Positions 44,661-51,998 of a stretch of 64,000 nt of DNA are shown piece by piece. The stretch is taken from positions 1 through 64,000 of the forward strand of contig JBILKR010000009.1 in assembly GCA_044376575.1 (NCBI GenBank), read 5' to 3'. How positions within the stretch are numbered: position 1 is the stretch's first letter; every line of letters begins with the position of its first letter. The DNA is from BA4 sp044376575. Its GTDB lineage: Bacteria; Bacteroidota; Bacteroidia; CAIKAF01. Position numbers and translations under genes: made by a program. Under the pieces are notes generated by a model. That model did not search any database. It saw only the letters and a list, made by a program, of their open reading frames with translations, and was not told the DNA's origin.

Positions 44661-45196
44661 TTATCTACTTTCATTTCTTTTTTTAGAATACTCATCGCCA
44701 ACTTCTCTCTCTCCTCAAATTCTCCGCGTATCACCGCATAGTTTTTTTGATAACCCTTCAATTCATTTTCAAAGGTTGAAAAGAGTTCCCAGCGGTCATG
44801 TGGATTTTCACGCAATGGATCTTCTTCCCATGGAATATCCGGTGCCAGTAATAAATACAAATCATATCCCGAATTTTTAATCTGCTCTTCCCATTGTTCC
44901 GGATATTTTCCAAAGCGATATGCGCTCCATATTTTCATATTGATCAACTCTGTATCCATCAATACAATTTGAGTTGCGGAGTCAATCGCTTGTTGTTCAA
45001 GAATCATCTGCTGTTCGGCAATATAAAGTAAATCGTTATAGGTGTAGGGTCGTTGAATTGTTGATAAATACGTTCTTGCAAACTCTTCCACGATACTACC
45101 GTTAAATTGATTTGCGAGAAATTTACACAAATAACTTTTGCCCGAGCTTTCAGGACCTGTTACTGCAATTTTTATGATGTTGTTTTTTTTCTCCAT
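44657..45196 (-). CDS. NadR-like AAA ATPase, predicted vitamin/nucleoside kinase
   Basis: A 179-residue P-loop protein resembling the ribosylnicotinamide kinase domain of NadR. Walker A is TGPESSGKS (about 13-21), with EEFARTYL and a Walker-B-like VLMDTELINMKIW, and LLLAPDIPWEEDPLRENP near residue 125-142 is typical of NadR kinases. The ATG at 45196 has AAAGGA at good spacing; an in-frame ATG at 45205 is also possible. Either way it overlaps pnuC by 25-34 bases, so the two are coupled: PnuC imports a nucleoside-like vitamin and this kinase traps it. The substrate may be nicotinamide riboside or thiamine. Confidence 0.8.
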   Translation of the reverse strand: MEKKNNIIKIAVTGPESSGKSYLCKFLANQFNGSIVEEFARTYLSTIQRPYTYNDLLYIAEQQMILEQQAIDSATQIVLMDTELINMKIWSAYRFGKYPEQWEEQIKNSGYDLYLLLAPDIPWEEDPLRENPHDRWELFSTFENELKGYQKNYAVIRGEFEEREKLAMSILKKEMKVDN

Positions 45197-45762
45197 TCCA
45201 TCCATCCTTTTATCGATAGTATCGCATACATGGCATACAAAAATACGGTAACAAATAATTCCTGTTCATAATAAACATAAATGCTTATCACATTCACCAA
45301 AAAAAACAAGATCCAGTTTTCCATTTTTTTTCTTGCCTGCAGATATGTGGCTGCCATAGCCGTAGCGCTTGTTGCGGATGTAAGCAAAGGGAAAGCTGCA
45401 TCCGTGAACTGATGAAATAAATAACTCATTATTCCAGTAACAACCAATGTCAAAATGAAAAGTGAAATTCTACTGTTATTAGTCAGCCAACTGATTTTTA
45501 ATTCAGAATTATTTTCAGGTTGTTTTTTCCACGACCACCAACCATATAGAGCCATTACTGCATAAAATATATTGAGTAATGCATCCTGATAAAGTTTTGC
45601 ATGTACAAATACAATGACATAAATACTTGAACTGATCCATCCAAACCACCAGCAAATGTTATTTTCCTTGATCGCTAAAAAAATATAAACCAAAGCAGAA
45701 GTCATGGCAATAACTTCAAGGATCTGAAATAAAAATTCGTTGGAGTAAATCAGTTCCGACAT
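45172..45762 (-). CDS. pnuC: PnuC family vitamin transporter
   Basis: A 196-residue inner-membrane protein with about seven hydrophobic segments. The family-typical region is NICWWFGWISSSIYVIVF (about 34-51), followed by YQDALLNIFYAVMALYGWW (about 57-75), the conserved PnuC segment with the WxxW-type motif. PnuC proteins carry nicotinamide riboside, and close relatives PnuT and PnuX carry thiamine and riboflavin. The linked NadR-like kinase fits nicotinamide riboside, whereas the TPP-regulated receptor 2.4 kb away hints at thiamine. It starts four bases after the pcrB stop. Confidence 0.87.
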   Translation of the reverse strand: MSELIYSNEFLFQILEVIAMTSALVYIFLAIKENNICWWFGWISSSIYVIVFVHAKLYQDALLNIFYAVMALYGWWSWKKQPENNSELKISWLTNNSRISLFILTLVVTGIMSYLFHQFTDAAFPLLTSATSATAMAATYLQARKKMENWILFFLVNVISIYVYYEQELFVTVFLYAMYAILSIKGWMEWRKKTTS

Positions 45763-45766
45763 TACG

Positions 45767-46489
45767 CTATTGCATTAATTCTTTTAGCAAAGAGATATCG
45801 TTTTCAATGGCAGTACCAATTACAACAATATCGGCTCCTGCATTCCATGCGACTTCGGCATCTTTTCTGTTTCTAATACCACCTCCTACCATCAATGGAA
45901 TTTGAATTGATTTTTTTACAGCTTGAATCATCTCCGGGTGAATGGGTCTTTCTGCGCCACTGCCACCATCCATGTATATGCACTTTAAGCCAAGCATTTC
46001 TCCTGCCATAGCCGTTGCAACTGCAATGTCATTTTTTTTATAAGGGATGGGTAAGGTCTGGCTCATATACTGCACGGATGTAATGGGTCCGCATTCAACC
46101 AGCATATAACCTGTCGAGATTACTTCCAGTTGACTTTCCTTAATATATCCTGATGCTTCTACGTGTTTGCCAATCAGTAATTCAGCATTTCGTCCTGAAA
46201 TCAATGAAAGCAAAAGCAGCGCATCAGCCGACGGATGCAATTGTAATCCGTTTCCCGGAAAAAGTATAACGGGTCCTGTAAATTCAGTTTTGATGATTTT
46301 AATTAATTCATGCATCTTATCTTGCAGAACCATGCTACCTCCAATGAAGATCAGTTGCACACCATGACTTTGACATTCCTTTGCTGTATCTTTTATTCTA
46401 TCTATGTCAGTCTTTTCAGGATCAATCAAAACAGCCAGCATTCGGTTGCCCTTAACTTTTTGATGATGTATAAATTGAAATGTTTTCAA
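45767..46489 (-). CDS. pcrB: Geranylgeranylglyceryl phosphate synthase family protein
   Basis: A 240-residue TIM-barrel prenyltransferase of the GGGPS/PcrB family, which joins a polyprenyl diphosphate to sn-glycerol-1-phosphate. Phosphate-binding signatures are YMDGGSGAE (about 163-171), VGGGIRNRKDA and VIGTAIEND, and the start region has LAVLIDPEK. In Archaea this is the first step of ether-lipid synthesis; bacterial homologues occur in Bacteroidota and Firmicutes. There is no ATG at the N-terminus; TTG at 46489 gives the family-like KTFQFIHHQ beginning, while a longer frame starts with TTG at 46519. It is first in a run with pnuC and the kinase. Confidence 0.85.
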   Translation of the reverse strand: MKTFQFIHHQKVKGNRMLAVLIDPEKTDIDRIKDTAKECQSHGVQLIFIGGSMVLQDKMHELIKIIKTEFTGPVILFPGNGLQLHPSADALLLLSLISGRNAELLIGKHVEASGYIKESQLEVISTGYMLVECGPITSVQYMSQTLPIPYKKNDIAVATAMAGEMLGLKCIYMDGGSGAERPIHPEMIQAVKKSIQIPLMVGGGIRNRKDAEVAWNAGADIVVIGTAIENDISLLKELMQ

Positions 46490-46556
46490 TGTGTTTAATG
46501 TTATTATAGCCGGGAACAAATTAAATATTTCAGTTTTTATTTATGCACTGAATGAT

Positions 46557-46564
46557 TACATTTG
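46557..46564 (+). promoter_or_regulatory. Candidate -7 box for ahcY
   Basis: TACATTTG is an exact TAnnTTTG match 19 bases before the ahcY ATG. The -33 region has only T-rich sequence. The same eight bases occur at equal spacing before the downstream TPR gene. Confidence 0.5.
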
Positions 46565-46583
46565 TCGAAATAAATTTTTAAAC

Positions 46584-47900
46584 ATGTCAACTACAACGCA
46601 ACAAACCTTACGTTACAAAGTTAAAGATATATCCCTGGCAGAGTGGGGAAGAAAAGAAATTACACTGGCTGAGGCTGAAATGCCAGGTCTAATGGCTATT
46701 CGCGAAGAGTATGGGTCACAGCAGCCTTTAAAAGGTGCAAGAATTGCAGGATGTTTACACATGACCATTCAAACTGCTGTATTGATTGAGACATTAAAAC
46801 ATTTGGGTGCTGAGGTTACATGGTCATCATGTAATATCTTTTCAACACAAGATCATGCTGCTGCAGCCATTGCTGCTGCCGGTATTCCGGTGTATGCCTG
46901 GAAAGGAATGAATGAAGAGGAGTTTGACTGGTGTATCGAACAAACCATATTTGCTTTTGATGGTGGAAAACCGTTGAATATGATTTTGGATGACGGTGGT
47001 GATTTAACCAATATGGTATTTGACCGCTACCCTGAGTTAACCAAAGATATCAAAGGATTGAGTGAAGAAACCACAACAGGTGTTCACCGTTTATATGAAA
47101 GAATGAAAAACGGGACACTGGTAATGCCTGCTATCAATGTGAACGATTCTGTAACCAAATCAAAATTTGATAACAAGTACGGATGTAAAGAATCATTGGT
47201 AGATTCTATCCGCAGAGCTACTGATATTATGATGGCCGGTAAAGTGGCTGTTGTTGCCGGTTACGGAGATGTGGGTAAAGGTTCTGCCGCTTCATTGCGT
47301 GGTTCAGGTGCTCGTGTAATTGTTACTGAAATTGATCCTATCTGTGCACTACAGGCAGCGATGGATGGTTTTGCTGTTAAGAAAATGGTGGATGCAGTTA
47401 AAGAAGCTGACATTGTAGTTACAGCTACCGGAAATAAAGACATCATTTCTGAAAAGCATTTTAAGTTGATGAAAGATAAAGCCATTGTTTGTAACATCGG
47501 ACATTTCGACAATGAAATTGATGTGGCATGGTTGAATAAAAATTATGGTCACTCTAAAGACAATATCAAACCACAGGTGGATAAATATACCATCGATGGA
47601 AAGGACATTATTTTGTTGGCTGAAGGTCGATTGGTGAATTTAGGTTGTGCTACCGGTCACCCATCTTTTGTAATGTCTAATTCATTCTCTAACCAGACAC
47701 TGGCTCAGATTGAATTGTGGAATAACTCAAAAAATTACAAAAACGAGGTGTACGTTTTACCTAAACATTTAGATGAAAAAGTGGCCCGTTTACACCTTGC
47801 AAAAATTGGTGTGGAACTGGACGAATTATCGAATGATCAGGCACAATACATCGGTGTAACCCCTCAAGGTCCGTTCAAGCCGGAGTATTACAGATATTAA
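46584..47900 (+). CDS. ahcY: Adenosylhomocysteinase
   Basis: Hydrolyses S-adenosylhomocysteine to homocysteine and adenosine, clearing the product of SAM-dependent methylation. At 438 residues it matches the family. The NAD-binding loop is VAGYGDVGKGSA (about 216-227), with CNIGHFDNEID and the C-terminal KPEYYRY tail that contacts the partner subunit's NAD. The long frame begins at 46491, but residues before the ATG at 46584 are not conserved, and an exact -7 box lies inside that stretch. It is followed by a strong terminator. Confidence 0.97.
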   Translation: MSTTTQQTLRYKVKDISLAEWGRKEITLAEAEMPGLMAIREEYGSQQPLKGARIAGCLHMTIQTAVLIETLKHLGAEVTWSSCNIFSTQDHAAAAIAAAGIPVYAWKGMNEEEFDWCIEQTIFAFDGGKPLNMILDDGGDLTNMVFDRYPELTKDIKGLSEETTTGVHRLYERMKNGTLVMPAINVNDSVTKSKFDNKYGCKESLVDSIRRATDIMMAGKVAVVAGYGDVGKGSAASLRGSGARVIVTEIDPICALQAAMDGFAVKKMVDAVKEADIVVTATGNKDIISEKHFKLMKDKAIVCNIGHFDNEIDVAWLNKNYGHSKDNIKPQVDKYTIDGKDIILLAEGRLVNLGCATGHPSFVMSNSFSNQTLAQIELWNNSKNYKNEVYVLPKHLDEKVARLHLAKIGVELDELSNDQAQYIGVTPQGPFKPEYYRY

Positions 47901-47916
47901 TAGTTTTTTATTTGAT

Positions 47917-47946
47917 AAAAACCACCTCATTCGGGGTGGTTTTTTT
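47917..47946 (+). terminator. Rho-independent terminator after ahcY
   Basis: AAAAACCACC pairs with GGTGGTTTTT across an eight-base loop, and the T-run continues beyond the stem. It lies 17 bases after the ahcY stop codon. Confidence 0.9.
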
Positions 47947-48002
47947 GTTTATATCTTTTCATAATAAACCCTAAACATTCTGCGTTAATTGAACTCATTT
48001 TT

Positions 48003-48010
48003 TACATTTG
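48003..48010 (+). promoter_or_regulatory. Candidate -7 box for the TPR gene
   Basis: TACATTTG is an exact TAnnTTTG match 19 bases before the ATG at 48030, downstream of the ahcY terminator. No -33 TTTG was found at normal spacing. Confidence 0.5.
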
Positions 48011-48029
48011 TATATATACTATTTCGTAT

Positions 48030-49433
48030 ATGAGTAGTGAGTTTGAATTGGATAATAATGAACAGTTAAGAAAAGATGCTGCCCGGTTTGAAGCTATGCT
48101 TCGAAGAAATGAGGAGAGGTTCTATGATGTGGAGCAGTTTGAGAATATCATCAACTATTATTTACAGCGCGGAGATATAAAATGGGCTGAAAAAGCAATT
48201 GCTGTTGGCTTGTCTCAACATCCTTCTTCAGCTGATTTGAAGTTTAAGCATGCGCAGATTCAATCCAGAAAAGGGAAATTTAAAGAAGCATTGAAAAGTC
48301 TCAATGAGCTTGAATCCATTGAAAGCACAAATCCTGAAATTTTCATTTTTAAGGCTGAAATATTTTCTGAATTACAGGAATACGACCAGGCCATTGAAAA
48401 TTTTACAAAGGCAATTGAATTTTCTGAAGAAGGTGAACATGATTATCTGTATGTTGATATTGCAAGTGAATATCAAAACAAGGGTGATTTCGAAAATGCA
48501 CGTAAATTTTTAAAGAAAGCCATTCGTCTCAATCCTATGAACGATTTGGCTTATCTTGAATTGTTATTTACCATGCAAATTGACGAAAGGGTAGATGAAG
48601 CTGCTACTTTTTTTCAGCAATTGATTGATAAAGATCCATACAATCACCAGGCATGGTATTATCTCGGTTTGTCATATCAGGACATGGAATTGCTCGAGAA
48701 AGCGATTGAAGCATTTGATTTTACATGTGTTGTTAAAGAAGATTACCTGGAAGCATATATTCAAAAAGCAGAATGTTATATACAGCTTGAGCATTATTCA
48801 CATGCTGTTGGTGCTTTAAAGGAAGCATTGCAGTTTGCAGATCATAAAGCACGTATTTACTATAGTCTGGGTGAGTGTTACGAAAATCTGGAACAATATG
48901 AACTTGCCATAGATAATTATCATGAAGCTTTAAAATATTATGATGAGATGGCGGATGCATGGCTAGGTATTGGTATCTGTCTGCACCACTTGAACAGGGT
49001 AAGTGAGGCCATCGAGTATGTAAAAAAAGCATTGGAGTCCGACCGTAATAATGGTGAATATCTGCTTGTATATGCTGATTTTATTCAGGATGTAGGCTCG
49101 TTTATGGAGGCAGAAGAAATTTATGAAAAGCTGTATCAAACCATTCCTGAAAATCCTGATTTGTGGCTTGATGCATCAGAATTATACATGAAGCTGGATG
49201 ATTATGCAAAGGCAACTGAATTAATTGATGAAGGATTGGTATTTATTCCAATGATGCCTGAACTATTATTCAGAAAAGCAGGATTATTATACCTTCGCGG
49301 CTATGTTCAGGAAGGAAAGCAAGTGTTGGCTTCTGCCGTTGAGTTAGATAAACAAAAGGTCAATGAATTTTTTGAATTTTTTCCTGAACTGATGCAAGAT
49401 CCAGAAATTATTCATGTTATTTCAAACAATTAA
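48030..49433 (+). CDS. Tetratricopeptide repeat protein
   Basis: A 467-residue cytosolic protein made almost wholly of TPR helices. Repeats are recognisable from about residue 35 to 440 (for example YDQAIENFTKAIEF, AWYYLGLSYQDMELLEKAIEAF and YYSLGECYENLEQYELAIDNY). There is no signal peptide or membrane helix, and the protein is acidic. It probably acts as a protein-interaction scaffold with unknown partners. It begins a run with phosphosulfolactate synthase (four bases later), rhodanese, DedA and aroE, a grouping that appears to be conserved in Bacteroidota. Confidence 0.88.
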   Translation: MSSEFELDNNEQLRKDAARFEAMLRRNEERFYDVEQFENIINYYLQRGDIKWAEKAIAVGLSQHPSSADLKFKHAQIQSRKGKFKEALKSLNELESIESTNPEIFIFKAEIFSELQEYDQAIENFTKAIEFSEEGEHDYLYVDIASEYQNKGDFENARKFLKKAIRLNPMNDLAYLELLFTMQIDERVDEAATFFQQLIDKDPYNHQAWYYLGLSYQDMELLEKAIEAFDFTCVVKEDYLEAYIQKAECYIQLEHYSHAVGALKEALQFADHKARIYYSLGECYENLEQYELAIDNYHEALKYYDEMADAWLGIGICLHHLNRVSEAIEYVKKALESDRNNGEYLLVYADFIQDVGSFMEAEEIYEKLYQTIPENPDLWLDASELYMKLDDYAKATELIDEGLVFIPMMPELLFRKAGLLYLRGYVQEGKQVLASAVELDKQKVNEFFEFFPELMQDPEIIHVISNN

Positions 49434-49437
49434 AGGA

Positions 49438-50268
49438 ATGGAAATGAATCTCCCGTTTATCCCCGAACGCCAACCTAAGCCCAGAAAGTCAGGAATTACT
49501 ATGGTGATGGATAAAGGACTTAGTCTTCGTCAGGCAGAAGATTTTATCAGTGTTTCTGGTCATCTGGTTGATTTTGTGAAATTAGGATTCGGAACATCCT
49601 ATGTTTCAAATCACGTAAAAGAAAAAGTAAAAATTTACCGTGATGCAGGTATTCATGTATATCTGGGTGGAACTTTTTTTGAGGCTTTTGTGGTTCGTGG
49701 TATGTTCAATGATTATATAAAGTTGGTGGATCACCTGGGGATGGATGCGATGGAAGTATCTGATGGTTCAGTTTATATGAGTCACGATACCAAGTGCGAA
49801 TACATCTCCAAACTTTCAAATAAAGGAATTGTGTTGAGTGAAGTGGGATCAAAAGAAGCAGGCATTCTGATTGCTCCCAATAAATGGAAAACCATGATGC
49901 AAAAGGAATTGGAAGCCGGTGCATGGAAAGTAATTGCTGAAGCTCGTGAAAGTGGAAACGTTGGAATATACAGACCCAGTGGAAAGGCACATACACAATT
50001 GATTAATAAAATTTTGGGGAAAATAAGTCAGGATGATATCATCTGGGAAGCCCCCATCAAATCGCAGCAGGTATTCTGGATAAAATTGCTAGGTTCAAAT
50101 GTGAATTTAGGCAACATTGCACCTGAAGAAGTTATTCCTTTGGAAACGCTTCGCCTGGGTTTGCGTGGTGATACCTTCTTCAATTTTTTACCGGCAGAAA
50201 AAGTAAAAAACTGGATACCGGAATATAAATCAGACGAGAAAAAAAATAACGGAACAAAGAAAAAATAA
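49438..50268 (+). CDS. Phosphosulfolactate synthase (ComA-like)
   Basis: A 276-residue TIM-barrel protein of the ComA family, which adds sulfite to phosphoenolpyruvate to give (R)-phosphosulfolactate, the first step of coenzyme M synthesis in methanogens. Family-like stretches are FVKLGFGTSYV, HVYLGGTFFEAF, MEVSDGSVYMSHD and the C-terminal GLRGDTFFNFLP. Coenzyme M is not expected here, so sulfonate or sulfonolipid metabolism is one possible role; this is inference. The ATG at 49438 follows AAAGGA; alternatives are 49414 and 49444. The rhodanese gene overlaps the stop by one base. Confidence 0.85.
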   Translation: MEMNLPFIPERQPKPRKSGITMVMDKGLSLRQAEDFISVSGHLVDFVKLGFGTSYVSNHVKEKVKIYRDAGIHVYLGGTFFEAFVVRGMFNDYIKLVDHLGMDAMEVSDGSVYMSHDTKCEYISKLSNKGIVLSEVGSKEAGILIAPNKWKTMMQKELEAGAWKVIAEARESGNVGIYRPSGKAHTQLINKILGKISQDDIIWEAPIKSQQVFWIKLLGSNVNLGNIAPEEVIPLETLRLGLRGDTFFNFLPAEKVKNWIPEYKSDEKKNNGTKKK

Positions 50269-50582
50269 TGAAAGAGATTACTGTTTCTGAATTAAAAAAA
50301 CTAAAAGATGAAAATGCAGATTTTCATTTGTTTGATATTCGGGAAATGTATGAATATGAAGTAGTCAATATCGGAGGAGAGCTTTTTCCGATGGGTGATG
50401 TAATGGATCAACTGGATCGCATACCCAATAATAAAATGGTAATCATGCACTGCAAAAGCGGCAATCGTTCAAATACTGTTGTAAGTGTATTAACAGATAT
50501 GGGTTACTCAAATATATACTCACTCAAAGGAGGTATCATGGCCTGGATTGAAGAGATTAATCCGGAATTACCGGTTTATTAA
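50268..50582 (+). CDS. Rhodanese-like domain protein
   Basis: A 104-residue single rhodanese domain. The active-site loop is HCKSGNRSN with catalytic C62, and the CH2-like start is FDIREMYEYE. Such proteins carry persulfide sulfur or act as sulfurtransferases. The start codon overlaps the stop of the ComA-like gene (TAATG), giving tight coupling. Next to an enzyme expected to use sulfite this suggests sulfur transfer for the same pathway, though stand-alone rhodaneses are common. It is probably cytosolic because no signal peptide is present. Confidence 0.9.
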   Translation: MKEITVSELKKLKDENADFHLFDIREMYEYEVVNIGGELFPMGDVMDQLDRIPNNKMVIMHCKSGNRSNTVVSVLTDMGYSNIYSLKGGIMAWIEEINPELPVY

Positions 50583-50597
50583 TACAAAATTATTTTC

Positions 50598-51251
50598 ATG
50601 GAATTTATTGATTTTTTTCTGCACATTGATGATCACCTTACAGCCATCATCAACGACTATCATTACTGGACCTACCTGATTTTATTCATGATTATCTTTA
50701 TAGAAACCGGCTTGGTGATCTGGCCGTTTTTACCAGGTGATTCTTTACTGTTTGCAGCAGGTGCCATTATTGCTACCGGACAAACATCATTAAACATCTG
50801 GGTAATGATTGCCTTGCTGATTGTTGCCGCAATTCTTGGCGACACTGTGAATTATATCATCGGAAAGTTTTTTGGATCAAGGGTGCTAAAATTATCTTTT
50901 CGCGGCAAACCCATTGTAAAAGAAAAATACATTCAGCAAACCCATGAGTTTTATGAAAAACATGGATCAAAAACCATTATCCTTGCGAGATTTGTTCCGA
51001 TTGTCAGAACCTTTGCTCCATTTGTTGCAGGTATCGGAAGTATGGAGTATAAAAAATTTATATCTTTTAATGTGATAGGTGGAATAGTTTGGATTACTTC
51101 TCTCTCTCTACTGGGATATTTTATTGGAACCAATCCAATTGTAAAAGAGAATTTTGAATTTGTGATTCTCGGAATTATTGGAATCTCTGTATTGCCCATG
51201 ATTTTTGAAATTCTTAAAAATTATTTCAAGTCTAAAAGTTCTGTCAATTGA
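50598..51251 (+). CDS. DedA family membrane protein
   Basis: A 217-residue inner-membrane protein with four or five hydrophobic segments. DedA hallmarks are FIETGLVIWPFLPGDSLLFAAG (about 36-57), GDTVNYIIGKFFG (about 81-93) and the R-x3-P / G motif ARFVPIVRTFAPFVAG (about 132-147). DedA proteins are thought to flip polyprenyl phosphate or phospholipids and affect proton-motive force and cell division. It lies 15 bases after the rhodanese gene, and the aroE TTG start overlaps its TGA stop. Confidence 0.9.
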   Translation: MEFIDFFLHIDDHLTAIINDYHYWTYLILFMIIFIETGLVIWPFLPGDSLLFAAGAIIATGQTSLNIWVMIALLIVAAILGDTVNYIIGKFFGSRVLKLSFRGKPIVKEKYIQQTHEFYEKHGSKTIILARFVPIVRTFAPFVAGIGSMEYKKFISFNVIGGIVWITSLSLLGYFIGTNPIVKENFEFVILGIIGISVLPMIFEILKNYFKSKSSVN

Positions 51252-51991
51252 AAAACTACGGTCTTATTGGTTACCCTTTATCTCATTCCTTTTCACCGGA
51301 TTATTTTGAAAAAAAATTTAAGAATCTCGGATTAGAAGATACTTCCTATACAGCCTTTGAAATAACTGATGTAGAAAATGTAAATGAACTGATTCAACAA
51401 CATCATCTGTTGGGTTTCAATGTTACAATTCCATATAAAACAGAGATCATGTCTATCCTTGATGACATTGATCCGGATGCAGCAGAAATTGGCGCTGTCA
51501 ATTGTGTCAAGGTATTATGGAATGATAACACATTCTTATTAAAGGGATATAATACAGATTACAGCGGATTTATTGAATCAATCAGGCCATTACTTCATAG
51601 CGGAATTTCAAAAGCATTAATTATAGGAAGTGGAGGTTCTTCTAAAGCGGTTTATTTTGCATTGAAAAAAGAACATATTCCTGCATTGATACTAACCAGA
51701 CATCCTTCATCATCGAATCATTTAGGATACGAACAGTTGAAACCGGATCATATTCAGGAGAGTTTATTAATCATCAATACAACACCATTAGGAATGTATC
51801 CTGAAATTGATGCTTGTCCTGATATCCCTTATGAATATATCACTTCTGATCATGTTGTAATTGATCTTATCTACAACCCTGAACAAACTCTTTTTCTTCA
51901 AAAAGCGAAAAGTCAGGGAGCCACGGTATTGAACGGAATGGAAATGTTATATCGGCAGGCAGATATTTCGTGGGAAATATGGAATGAATAA
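51248..51991 (+). CDS. aroE: Shikimate dehydrogenase
   Basis: NADPH-dependent reduction of 3-dehydroshikimate to shikimate in the aromatic amino acid pathway. Its 247 residues show IGYPLSHSFSP (7-17), catalytic K64 (NVTIPYKTEI) and D104 (GYNTDYSG), and the cofactor loop IIGSGGSSKAV. The start is TTG at 51248, overlapping the DedA stop as TTGA; no ATG lies near, and the conserved GLIGYPLSHS begins at residue 5, so the TTG is needed. It converges on purK with seven bases between stops. Confidence 0.94.
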   Translation: MKNYGLIGYPLSHSFSPDYFEKKFKNLGLEDTSYTAFEITDVENVNELIQQHHLLGFNVTIPYKTEIMSILDDIDPDAAEIGAVNCVKVLWNDNTFLLKGYNTDYSGFIESIRPLLHSGISKALIIGSGGSSKAVYFALKKEHIPALILTRHPSSSNHLGYEQLKPDHIQESLLIINTTPLGMYPEIDACPDIPYEYITSDHVVIDLIYNPEQTLFLQKAKSQGATVLNGMEMLYRQADISWEIWNE

Positions 51992-51998
51992 AAGTAAT

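Noticed and set aside
45172..45762. PnuC gene under TPP riboswitch control
   Set aside because: The aptamer faces the TonB receptor and lies downstream of the island; pnuC is only four bases after pcrB and has no aptamer of its own.
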